Shown one piece after another: positions 33,326 to 46,000 of a stretch of 64,000 nucleotides of DNA. Under the pieces are notes generated by a model, which was given only the letters and a program-made list of their open reading frames with translations, was not told the origin of the DNA and ran no database searches. Origin of the DNA: Limnoperna fortunei (Eukaryota > Mollusca > Bivalvia > Mytilida > Modiolidae); the NCBI GenBank assembly GCA_944474755.1, contig OX104122.1, positions 13,898,641 to 13,962,640 on the forward strand, written 5' to 3'. The first letter of the stretch is position 1, and the number at the start of each line of letters is the position of its first letter. A program made the position numbers and the translations under genes.

Positions 33326-36300
33326 GTTCTGAATAAAGCAAGAAAAACTGTTCCCGGGGTGATAAGCAAACATTAATAATAAATCATTCTAACATGACGA
33401 GCTTTTAACGTTTTGAGACCACATCGTATTAAAAATGATTTACGTATGAGTAGGGCGTGTCTTGAAGGGTGTTTCAATTACAAAACCGTAAATACGACAG
33501 CGAGGCATCAAATAACGACATAAATGGCCATCCCGTTGTAAAACAACGATAAAACATAGCCTCTGTAAATTATTTCTTAAGCAACCATTAAAGTGTCTCA
33601 AAAACAACTAAAGGTTATATAGTTGACCACAAGAATTTACCACTCGCAGATAAAAGCTGGACTTAATAATACTGCTGGTGCAAAACTGTAATTAATTGTA
33701 AAAATGAAATATACCCCTTTTATATAAATATTAACAACCAGATATTAGATGTTGTCAAGGAGGTCCACAAACTTGGTATACATGTATATAAAAAAGACGA
33801 ACAAAAGTTCAGCATTATGTTGTTGACATAGGACGTTTGACAATCCCACAATCAAGTAATTTAACTTGAAACTATGCCGAAGTAAGGCACTACGATTGGA
33901 GTAAGGAATCGAATTTGCACCTACGTGGGGTTACAGAGTAGTTTGACGGTACTATTTAGCAGCCCCTCCGTCAATAGGTGGTAGAGTCTACAAATGCACC
34001 AATACTAACAACCGTCCGAGAAAAGGCTTTGTTTATGTCAGTCAAGGACGAGAATCATCCTATAAAAGCTTGTTTAGCGTGTCTGTCGTTTCAATTACAT
34101 ACCTAGAGAAAAGACTCTCTTGAGGTGCATTTTATCAAAGGTTAAGGAAAAGTTTTATTACCTAGCAGTTCAATGACTGGTCATTGATCAAAGAAATATT
34201 TAACAGTGTTTGATATGTTTGAACATTTAAAGTTTTGTTGCCTGTTCAATTTGGGCTTAGGGTCTGTTCTGTTACAATATATTTGGCATATAAGCATGGA
34301 AACACTGGTTCGGTAGAACTGTTGGCAACGTTTGTTTTTGTTTTTTATTTGGGTAGGGGGCAGGAAAAAGGTTAGCAAGCAAAGACAAATGATTCCTTTC
34401 AATGTTCTGGGAACTATTCACAACAATATAATTTTAAGATACCGAGTTTGTAACTCTAGCTGTAATTAATATGACCCTAAAACAACGCTTTCAAATAATA
34501 AGTGTTGTTTACACCCTAAACAAGTGAACATTGTGTAAATATTAGATTAAAATTGTATAATATACCAAAACATCTGTAACGTTTCATAAAAATTACAATA
34601 ATACTGCTAAATATACTTCCATATCGCTGAAACACTGCTGAAAGTGACGTTACTTACCGTTTACAAATTTAAAAACAAGTATATTGTTTTCCAGAAAGTG
34701 TGTTAAGTTTAAGATATTATCAGTGGAAAAGTTAAAATGGAATTATGACTTTCAATTCTCAACATTGAAAATTTTAATGACGTTTCATAAGCCTTCAATT
34801 AAGTAGATAATACTTTTAAAATGACCGTTAAAAGTATAGAGAAGTTTTCATTATCTTCCATGATAAAAAAAACTCGTAAAATCGAAAAATTACAAGCCAA
34901 ATCTTGACGAAAAATATTGTTTTCCTAGTTGTTAATTTGGCCTTCCTATAGAGTACTGTATTAATGACAGCAACATTAAAAAAAGTATATAAAGTTACGG
35001 AATGACCTTTCACACTTTATGACTGACAGAGAACATTAAATCGCACAATAAAAAGGAGGGGACGCTTAAGGTGTTACTGTTAAGTTATTAAGTATTGTTC
35101 TTCCTTTTCACGGCATAAAACAAATGTTATACATATTGACGGGCCTTTTATGTCGATTTATGATTTCTCAAATACAATAATGAGAAATGATCTGATGTCA
35201 GTGTCGAGACCTTTATTATAAGTGTAAATCGCATTTGAAGATTACTGTGATAAGTATTTTTGTTTTGTCTTAATATATGTTTACTGTGGATGTTTTCATT
35301 CCTTGGTTTGCTACTAGCTTAAGTCTAGACATACACTACGTATTAATCGACCATCAAAATATCCTAATGTGTGTGTCTGTTTCCAGTCGTCATTTTCCAT
35401 TTTTGTTTTTCATGAGATATTGTTATTTTGTGTATTTGTCTTTCGTTTGATTAATTCAATGTTTCTTTAATATACAGAATGTATTAAAATAATTTTTAGA
35501 GAACAAGTCAACAAACAGGCTGAGCATCTTAGCAGCAACTTTACAAGTATGGAGTATTAATTACGTAAGGTACGGAACATATAGACTTGTATTGTTGCGC
35601 CTCTCTGTGGGTCGATCTCTGCGAACTCTTCCCAGCATGGACCAAAGAAAATATATTTGCAAACCGTTTATATTTCAAAGCTAGGTGTCCCAGTCTTCCT
35701 ATTTAAGATCAAAATCCTTGCCCTTAAAACACAAGCCAAATGTATGGTTTGATAGATGCCTGTTAGGAAAAAACATCCAACAATGTATTCAACAATGAAA
35801 AAACTATAATGATCCAGAATGCTAGGTTTTATCGAGTTTCTAAAAGAAATACGCATCTCACCCACGACCCAAATCCATTGTTTATGTGTATTACACCCAA
35901 GCTGCTCTTTAAACGGCTCCGCTGATATTATGGAAAACCGGATTAACATTATTGTAGCTAATTACGTGCAGCGTGTCACATTAAATATAATAAAGGTGAT
36001 AGACCCGAAACGTACTTGCATATTTGGCATATTTAAATTTTGATTCCTAATGTACTAGCGGTTGATTTTAAACCCTTAAATCGAGCATCCAATCTATCTT
36101 TTTTGGATTGATAGTGAAATAAAAAGTGTTGTACAAATAAAAGCTACCCTCTCAGTCAATCATAATATCATGGAGACCAGTTTGTATTTAGGACAAAAAG
36201 TCGGAGTGTTCCTCAACCTTTGACATTTAACGTGGTCGATAGTGTTAATAGACAATTAAGTCGATAGCACATTGCACAAATTTGCGATTAAACAAAAATA

Positions 36301-36394
36301 TTCTTTGTAAAAACGGTGGACACATTTAATCAACTCCTGACGCAATATATTAACGTAAATGAAATAAGGAGATATTGATTTCATTTTAAAACTT
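33326..36394. other. Spacer between the convergent genes A and B
   Basis: AT-rich, no exon or known repeat recognised. Some of it must be the 3' UTRs of the two genes. Confidence 0.5.
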
Positions 36395-36400
36395 TTTATT
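36395..36400 (-). terminator. AATAAA polyadenylation signal of gene B
   Basis: TTTATT on the plus strand, about 560 nt beyond the gene B stop. Confidence 0.3.
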
Positions 36401-36958
36401 GAGAAGAAACAATCTTTAGATTAGACAGACAGATTTCCATTAAAACATTTTTCGTACAGCTAAAACATGTGCTTTAATAGTATGTCGCTTAGAAATTGAA
36501 TGTTTCATCAAAGTTAAAAGAAGGCAAGGTAGAGGTAATAAGTTGTTATTACAAAAAACACTCCAGTTTTTTCTACATAGGGCTTTTTAAGAGAAGTAAA
36601 CACATAATTGGATTTGACTTTAGGATGTTTGCATATATATATGGTTAATCTCCTTTCCAATTTACAATATATAAATTAAGAACTAACAAAACGTATGCAA
36701 TTGACATTTGCAAACGACATCTGATCTGTACAACATATAGAAAGTTCTAGAATCGTGCAACTTAACTTTTCAAACATATAAAGGACATTTTTAGTGCTGA
36801 ACATAATAACAATATTTGATTCCATCTGAAAATACAATTACAAGTTCAAAGAACTAATAATTTAGACAGAAAAGTTAGATGCAACATTCAAGTGGCATCC
36901 CGTCAATTTCAGAAAAGATGTGTTTGCTAGTTTTGTTACTTAAAGTCTTAGTGACTGC

Positions 36959-37038
36959 TTATGTAACGTTCATGCTGATTATAGCAATGGAGAGTCCAAG
37001 TACTTTCCAGCTACTGTTCACATCGGTTGATCCAGAAC
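36959..37038 (-). CDS. Gene B exon 11 (C-terminal tail)
   Basis: GSGSTDVNSSWKVLGLSIA, then a short hydrophobic end and TAA. The tail is only about 12 residues after VLG, which fits a GPI signal better than a transmembrane helix. Confidence 0.65.
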
Positions 37039-40000
37039 CTAGAAAATAAGTGTTAATTTTATTGAGTTTGTCTTTGCATGGGTCATTTCGAAATTTTTAA
37101 ACATGTCATACTGTGGGATTAAAGTAATTTGTAAAAATCGCTGGACTAACTAATAGCTGCAAAATATCTGAAATAGTCATTAAATGATAAACGCTGCGAC
37201 ATAGCAGACAAATAACTAAAAGTTGTATTAAAGTAAAGGGCGCTGAGACATAACAAAGAAAATTGCATAAAATTGCATTAAAAATCTAACGCTACTTTTA
37301 TTCCCAAAAAATCTATCATTATTGAACATAAGTTGTTACAACAACACTAAATCTTCTACCGTTATAATGTACATTGTAATAAACATGGTAGATAATTACG
37401 ATACAAACACTTTTGATTACTAGTATTAAATACATTTATGTTAATATCAATGTCCTTACTTACCCAAACTTTGTTGAAGTTCCAGATATGCTTCCTCTGA
37501 AAAAAAACAATATGATATCAGAGATGTATATGATAATCAGGAAATACTAATAGACAAAATTGTATGGAGTCTAATACACCAACATTTAATGAAACTGGGA
37601 TCTTTGGACGACTAAAATGAACGAGCTTTAACTGTACATGCAATTATGGGGGAAAAATCAAGAAATCGCGTTATTAAATTGTATAGGATTAAACACTGGG
37701 TTTTAGGAAATTATCAATGTGTAAACTCCGGCGACTCCCTCACAAACTAAACATAAAGTTTGTGAGGGAGTCGCCGGAGTTTACACATTGATAATTTCCT
37801 AAAACCCAGTGTTTAATCCTTATAATTCTGTGAAATAATCGTTGCGATTTTTAAAACAGCAAATAAAGTTACAGAACCCCATCTATACCTCAAAACGTAC
37901 CTAGGCTGGAACGCGTAGGGATATGCAAAACATTGTACCAAAGGAATCGCGGTTCTGTAGATATTGATAGGAAAAAAAAACAAAATGAAGCACTAAATTG
38001 TATTTATATTATATTTTATTTGAAATCTCAATCGATTTAATTGGAAATGATTGGGGCAGAGAAAACATTGTCCCCTCTCCCTGACGATACGCTAGGAGGA
38101 CGCCATCTTGTTTACATTGGATACTGAAAGTAGTCCGCTCAAAGGAAATATCGATAAATAAATTATCTGAGAAGACGCCATTTAAGTGTTTTTATCCAAT
38201 CAAAGCACTCAATATAAATAAATTACAGCATGAATAGAATTATTACATTAAACATTCAATCATGTAAAACATTTGTTTCTGGTATTGTTGGCGTATATAT
38301 TTTTTGAGTCATCATGGGAACAAGACCATTGATTTAAAAAATGTTTTACAAACCTGGATAAGATTCAATGACTGTAATCGAAGATGAATTATCGATCTCG
38401 AAATCTGTCGTATGCACCATTGAGGAACTCTCCGGGCCTTCTCCAGTCGTGTGTGGACTCGTAGAAGATTGCACTGTGTCCTCTGTGCTATGCACCGTTG
38501 TTGAAATCGGTAACTGATAGTCTGTGATTAAATTAAAGAATAGTAAAAATAGTAAAATAGTATAAGTTGTATATTAACAGATTTTTGCGATTTGGACTCA
38601 TTCCATCAACACAAAGGAAAATATATAATCTTGTATTTACCATATACAAATGCTTGTGCGTCCTGTACGGGTTTCTAAATACACACATTCTGCTGAGTTA
38701 GAAATTGGTTAATTGTAAGGATTCATGAGAGTTAGATCAGCACTTCATTTCACCTGTTTCCACATTGATTTACCCTGTAGTAATCAGAAATGAATTGATC
38801 ATAACTTAGTTTGTATACCTCAAATTTGACAGTTTTACCACATTATTTCAGAATCGATCATATCATATATGTACTCGTCATTTAGTAACATGCCAATTGC
38901 ATTTATTTAAGTGTTCTTTTCCTGGGAAAGTTCGGGTTCTCCAGTTCAAGGCCTTATGAAAATAATAAAAACTGGGAAAGTTCGGGTTTTCCAGTTCAAG
39001 GCTTTGTTGTTCGGGTTATCCAGTTCAAGGCCTTGTGGTTCGGGTTCTCCAGTTCAATGCCTTGTGGTTCGGGTTCTCCAGTTCAAGGCCTTATGAAAAT
39101 AATAAAAACTGGGAACGTTCGGGTTCTCCAGTTCAAGGCCTTATGAAAATAATAAAAACTGGGAAAGTTCGGGTTCTCCAGTTCAAAGCCTTATGAAAAT
39201 AATAAAAACTGGGAAAGTTCGGGTTCTCTAGTTCAAGGCCTTATGAAAATAATAAAAACTTGGAAAGTTTGGGTTCTCCAGTTCAAGGCCTTATGAAAAT
39301 AATAAAAACTAGGAAAGTTCGGGTTCTCCAGTTCAAGGCCTTATGAAAATAATAAAAACTGGGAAAGTTCGGGTTCTCCAGTTCAAGGCGTTATGAAAAT
39401 AATAAAAACTGGGAAAGTTCGGGTTCTCCAGTTCAAGGCATTATGAAAATAATAAAAACTAGGAAAGTTCGGGTTCTCCAAATCAAAGCCTTATGAAAAT
39501 AATAAAAACTGGATGGCATAATATATCTAAAATATTACTTAAACTCGCGTTAAAACTATATTGCAACAACCAACCAATACAAAAATATGTTAACAGATTA
39601 CCCATTTTTCTCATTTGTAATAATTGTATCTATCAATCTACCAATGATGTAGCTTTAGAAGTCTATGCAATATAATCTTACTTAAATATGCTATTCTTGT
39701 TTGATTTTTGTCAAGTATGAATAGCTTGGGTGATGAGAGGACTAAAATATCTTATAAAGTGAGGTAAACGCGATTGATCTCGCATCAATTAATTTTGCAA
39801 GTTAAAAGCAACTTTTTTCAAAAGTAATGTTTTGACATATATCATAAAAATGTAAATTTTTCCACTTTTCGACTATTTATTTATGACATTGTATATTTCT
39901 TTTATTACCTTATAGGTCAACAAAAAATATGTATTCATAATAGGTTATATCATTGGTAGACGCATGATACATTAAACTTTACTGCACATCCTTTTACTCG

Positions 40001-43000
40001 TCATTTTTTAAGGGTATTGATCAATAAAACAACGCAGCAGGGAGGTAGAGATTTCGCAAACGGGATTGATCAAAACGGTTGAAAGGCTACTGGGATACTT
40101 CTAGGTTTCTCTCGACCAATCTTTGCAACGTATTACCATGTAAACTGTGTAAATTGAACTGCAGCTATTAAATGTCAGTGTCTCAAGCGAAAACCACAGA
40201 TAAGTATAGGCTTGCTCCGAATATTCCTGAAAGTTCAACTTGTTCTTGTGGGAAATGATGTAAGAAACGAGACATGTTATTTTGTGCAAACCGATCCGGA
40301 GCACATGCTTATATACGCTCGTGTTTTTTTGCGTCCAGTTTACTAACATGTTTAATTTCTTACACCTATGTCTTATGTGTCTTTGCCACTACGGGATTTT
40401 GTCACTTTCCTATGAGTTTTACTTTACTTGGTATTAATGTAAGGGTGTCTATTTACAAAATCGATGTTTTCCGCCGCAACATTACTCGTCACTTCTATGT
40501 AGCGCGACTTTGTAAGTCACTGAGATTTGTAAGCCATAGAAATAAATACACAGAGGCCCGGATCGATAAAGTGTTTGATCTGCTGACAGACCATCCGTTA
40601 TCGATTTTTTGTTATAGATATATGATACAGTTGTTTTATAGTGTTATTAGATCCCCGTTGGCATTAGCAGTACCGTCATTATTTTAAAGTTGCCCTTATA
40701 AAGAAGAAAACTAAACAGATGAAGGTTCAGAACTAACATTCACATTTTTGCAACTATCCAAACATGTACATACTTGGACATGGTTTCATGTTACATGCGT
40801 CAGTTTTATTGTCGGCTCCCGAACATTGTGCTCCACCATAAGCTGGGACAGGGTTGTTGCAAGATCTTGTATAGGTTTGTGTGCCTCCTCCACAGCTTAC
40901 AGAACAGCTGGAATAGACAGTCCAAGCACTCCAACCACCATCAACTAAAAATGATGTAATATCATTTTATAATTTACTAGAGGAATATACCAACAAATAT
41001 TGACAGGGGTTTGCATACATTCGTATTTGTTCAAATACATGCGTATTTTTTTCAAATTACACTGGATGCCACATCTACACTGAATACACCGCCAAACAAC
41101 CTATGACAACGTTTTTCCTTTTAAAATTATAGTAAGTGAGGTAAATATTTTTGATATGAATTTAAAATTTAGTCCACCATAAAAATTAATTAACCAGCTT
41201 GAATGTTTTTTGCACAAGTATAGTAATATAAATAACACCTTTGCATGCACTTTACTTTTGGTCATTATTGCTAATGAAATCAAGTTGTATTCAATTTAAA
41301 ATCGATCAGTCAGACCAGTCCAATCATTTCCAACCTTCAGATCGTTCCCAACCGTCAATCCGCCAATTGACGGATTTGGAACGATTTGACTGATGTAACG
41401 GATTGATTTACACAGATCGCTCCAATTGGTCCATTCTATTAGACGTATACTGTTGTCAACTGTTATTTCCCCTACCGTACGAAAGCTATTTCCGGCTCGT
41501 TTTTGATAAAAATAAGGCGTAACCTAGTTTAGTCGTTAATGGCATACATATTAAAAATGAAAATTATCAAAATTCTTTAAATTTATGTGACGGAATATAA
41601 ACACATAATATATTGCAAGTTATATAAACGATACTTATGACAAAATTCGTTTAATCGTAAAATTATTAATTATTAAGAAAAATAGAAAAGGAAACCGACG
41701 GAAGAGAAATATCCGTCAATAAAATTACCGATGTAAGCACAAAATCAAATGACGGATTCTGAATCCGACTGATTAGACTGATCGCACAGATTGCTGACGG
41801 CTATCAAGAGAATGTCTGATTCACGTTTTTGATCGTATGTATTCGTGAGCAATCAGTCAGCGTTAAAAAATCCGTCAGCAATCAGTTATCAACCAGTCAA
41901 AGGGTTGCGTTTACTGTAGTTTCCATTTCTTGTGTTTCATAAACGTAAAGTTCAATTTAGCCGAAACTATAGCAACCCTGTCATGACATACTTGCACAAG
42001 CTTGCATGTTACAAGCATCAATCTTGGTATCAGGTCCCGAACATTGTGCTCCACCAAAAGCAGGGGTCGGATTGTCGCAATATCTTATAAAGGTTTGATT
42101 GCCTCCTTCACAGTTTATACTACAGTTGGCGGGATACCAATTACTCCAACCACCATCAACTGAAAATTATGTAATCTTATTTTAAATGCATATCAATTAG
42201 AAAGATTCACATATTGCAGTTATAAATAATCACAGCCGCAAGCACAGTTCACTGTCATTTTTAGACAAAAACTGATATTTTGTTCATGTTATTTGACATT
42301 TGCAATAACATGCCATAATACATATTGTAGAAAAATATCAAACATACCAGGACAAGCTTGAATGTAGCATAGTTTTAACTTTGTCGATAATCCTGTACAT
42401 TCCAACCCTCCATTTTGTGGCGACGGACTGTTACAGTATCGAGTGAAAGACTGTGTTCCATCACCACAAGTAGTAGAACAACCAGAAGTTGCTGTCCAAT
42501 CACTCCAACTGCCATCGATAATTTCTGTAAAACAAAATAATGCTTCTAGTCATGTATACCAATTTTGTGTAGACTACTACATACTGACGTGTTTTGAAGC
42601 ACAGCTCAAACAAAAAAGAAAAATGAAAAACCAACGGCACAATGCTCATTCTGAAATAGTTTTTAAGACAAGTTTTAATTGTGCTTTAATAGGACAATAA
42701 ACACTACACTCAAATCTAGTAGTCACATGGCCGATTACTCAAAAAAAAAAAAAAATAAAATAAAATAAACAGAACAAACCCACCGATTTAACAAGAATGA
42801 CTTTAATGCTTTTATACACGAAAAAAGGTTTGAATTTGGAGTAAGACTGTTCACCAACCGAAACCGCTAGGACAAATCTTTGCACAATGACTTTAAAAAA
42901 AGATACACAAATAATTTTTGTGTATGTATTGATAAATACAGATCGAGTAACAATGTTCTTCAACAAAATGCAGTAGTAGGAACAAATTAAAGTTACATAT

Positions 43001-46000
43001 CACTGTGGTATCGCCTATAATTAATGCAAGTTTCTATTTCATTCAGTAACCAACTTCATCTTCACTGATTCAAAATAGAAAAATAAATATATTGAAGATG
43101 AAATCTGTCAAATTAATAAAGAAAATTATTCATTAACTCATTGTAGCCGCTACAAAAGGCTTAATTTTTCGCCCCTACTTAATACTCCATACTGTTCCAG
43201 TGACAGTCAAAATTGTGTTTCCCCGTTGATTGTGTTCACGTCTTGAATATAGCTGAAATATTGCTCTCTGGAGGTTAAGCAAACAGCAATCATTCAATCA
43301 ATCATTCTTTTTGGCTAGGAAAAAAGCTTCAACCTTTACTGTTTGCAAAACGTGATGGCCACCTTTCTAATTGTCAAAATCTAGTTTATTGATAGCAACA
43401 TTCTAGGAACACAGTTGTATGGTGTTTTCATTTCGTATTGGTATTTCAGTTTTGTATACCATATCCTGAATATAGTTTGCCAGCTGCTCCAACAAAGCTT
43501 TGTTGGACTCAAGTCTCTTTAGAAAACAGAAACTTGTACTTAAGTCCTTTTTCTGGTTTAGGGTTTAATGTCTGCATCTGGATAAGCAATTGCCCCCTTT
43601 TCTTGCTTTGTTATTATATAAAGCCTTTGAGTTTGTGATTCTACTGTCTTCACTTCTCTGTACCCTTAATATACCAGGTTTTTAAAAACTGCAGTTCAAA
43701 GCAGGTATCTAAGTTATAAATTATACTGTTAAAATAAACTTTATTCATAGTGAAATGGAGATATAGTGTATTTATCCAAATGTTTTAATAAGAGTACGTA
43801 AAGTTCTGTAATAAATTATACATTATTATGTAAAAATGTTAATACGCAGTAGTACTATACATATAGAGTATTTATGCATAGGTTTATCCAATTTTACTTC
43901 CGTAAAGTACAATTCGTGCCAGTGTATCCTGCATCACAAGAACAAGTTCCTCCTTCAATGCAATGTCCATAGTTACAGTTGACTCCGTAACAATAATCAG
44001 CTAAAACAAAACACATCGTGCCAGGTAATGCAAAATAAATTACAAAATATGTTTGCTAAGAAGTGGAAATATAATATTATCAATTGTTTATTTAGAAATC
44101 TATATCTTAATCCCAAAGCCAAGACAACAAATTAACACTGTACGCTTCTTCGTAACGTATTTAGCAATCAGAAAAAACTGTAAAATAATATGTCAGAAAT
44201 TGACAGCTCAATAAAATTGCAACTAAGCGTACATGAACTAGCACGAAAAATTGTAGAGGAAAACTGACATCTTAGCTCGCTCACTTCTGAGCATATAGCT
44301 ACGATTCCTTAATGTTTTAGCTAATTTGTATTGATTTAATTTATTCAACAGTGATAACTTCAATACTTACTGTTGATGCATGTTGACCCGGTATATCCAG
44401 CATCGCAGATACAGGCTCCTAAGGTACAGATTCCATGAACACAGATAACACCAGTACATGACACGGCTATAAAACACCTCCGTTTTTTATATTAAGTATT
44501 AATAGTTTCAAAAATTAAATTTTTTTCCCAAATTTCTTGTAATTCGTGTAATATTTAAAGATATTGTCTTTCATTAACTGTACAATATTATTTGTATTTC
44601 GTCTACTATGACATTATTACACGAGGATTGCTTCAATGGCTTAGCTATGGGTCTAATACAGCTGGTTGACGACCAATAACTAGGCCAATACAGAAATCAT
44701 CACGTAATAATATCTTTATAAATAAACTACTGTAATACATTTTTTTTTCAAATTAATACTGGATGTGAATTGCATATTTTGTCATAATTAGACCAATACA
44801 GATTGAAATCAGGCCAGTAGAGGATGAAATCGATTCTGGGACTAGTTATTTCGGTATTGGACTGGTGTAGGAAAATAAATATGTATAGTTATAATGTTAT
44901 ATAAGTGAATACTATTAAAATAATATAATATAACATGAATACATGTTTTAATAACATATATAACAGTCTACTTTTTTAGAAATGCCCAAATATAAAAATC
45001 CACAGTTGCATGTAATACCTTATCAATTTATCACTAACCTATCACTCAAATAAATGTTGTATTTATATATTAATGGTTAGCAAATTGAAAATGTTACTAA
45101 CAATTTAGGGCAAGGCAACATGGCTCACTTACAGTTTTGCATCTTTTAACTCAAGGTGATAGAAAATATGAATGAATACAATTGGGGTTGAGTTAAAATG
45201 ACATCAAACATACCGTTAATAATTAATTGTTGTTTACTTATACTTACGGCCTGCTCCACATGCTTTACCATTACCTGCAACAAAAATTGGTAAATTTTTA
45301 TATTTTGTTTTGCTCAGAAAGTTTACGAAAATTTACGATAGTTATTCATATACTTTTGATCATGAGCCTGCCAACAATGTGGTTAGAGGGCTGAGTCTCA
45401 ATGCGGGCATGGTTTAATTAACTTAAAGCGTTACACGAGGAATACTTCAGATGACAGGCCGATAACAACTTGTAAGTAGTCCACATCAACCATATGTGGT
45501 AAATTTTACTTGCAAATAACAGGTAGGTAGGTACTTGTAAGTACCAAGTAAACCTCCCAAATCACGCGAAACAATATGTATAATAATTAAAAAATGTTTG
45601 CTAATTAAGTGATATTAGAGTGGAGTAGAAAAGGATACCAATAAAATAGCGAATATCAACGAGAATAAAACCACCAAAAAATAGTGTTTAATTCATTTTG
45701 TTCTTTTGCAAAAGTAAAAAGGTATTATACCAATCATAGGAAGTATTAATATTGTCGAAGAAAGCTTATTTTACTAACCTATGAGTACTAGGCTGTTCTA
45801 GCTAAACTGATTATCAGATTAACTGATCACGCATGTAACAAAAATATTTAAACCTCAAAGTGAGATTTGTTCGTTAATGCATATTCATTACCTATCATAT
45901 ATACCTATGTGGAAAATTTTAGCAAGAACGTTCAAACAGCAGTAGGTGTGGTTTCTGCATGTACAAATGTATCTCTATTCCGCCTATTTTTAATCAGACC

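Noticed and set aside
38924..39512. CRISPR-like array
   Set aside because: Units are contiguous head-to-tail with no unique spacers; it is a minisatellite in an animal intron.
40274..40687. Independent gene opposite gene B
   Set aside because: Longest orphan ORF, but no motif, no paralog in the window and no splice context; kept only as a low-confidence feature.
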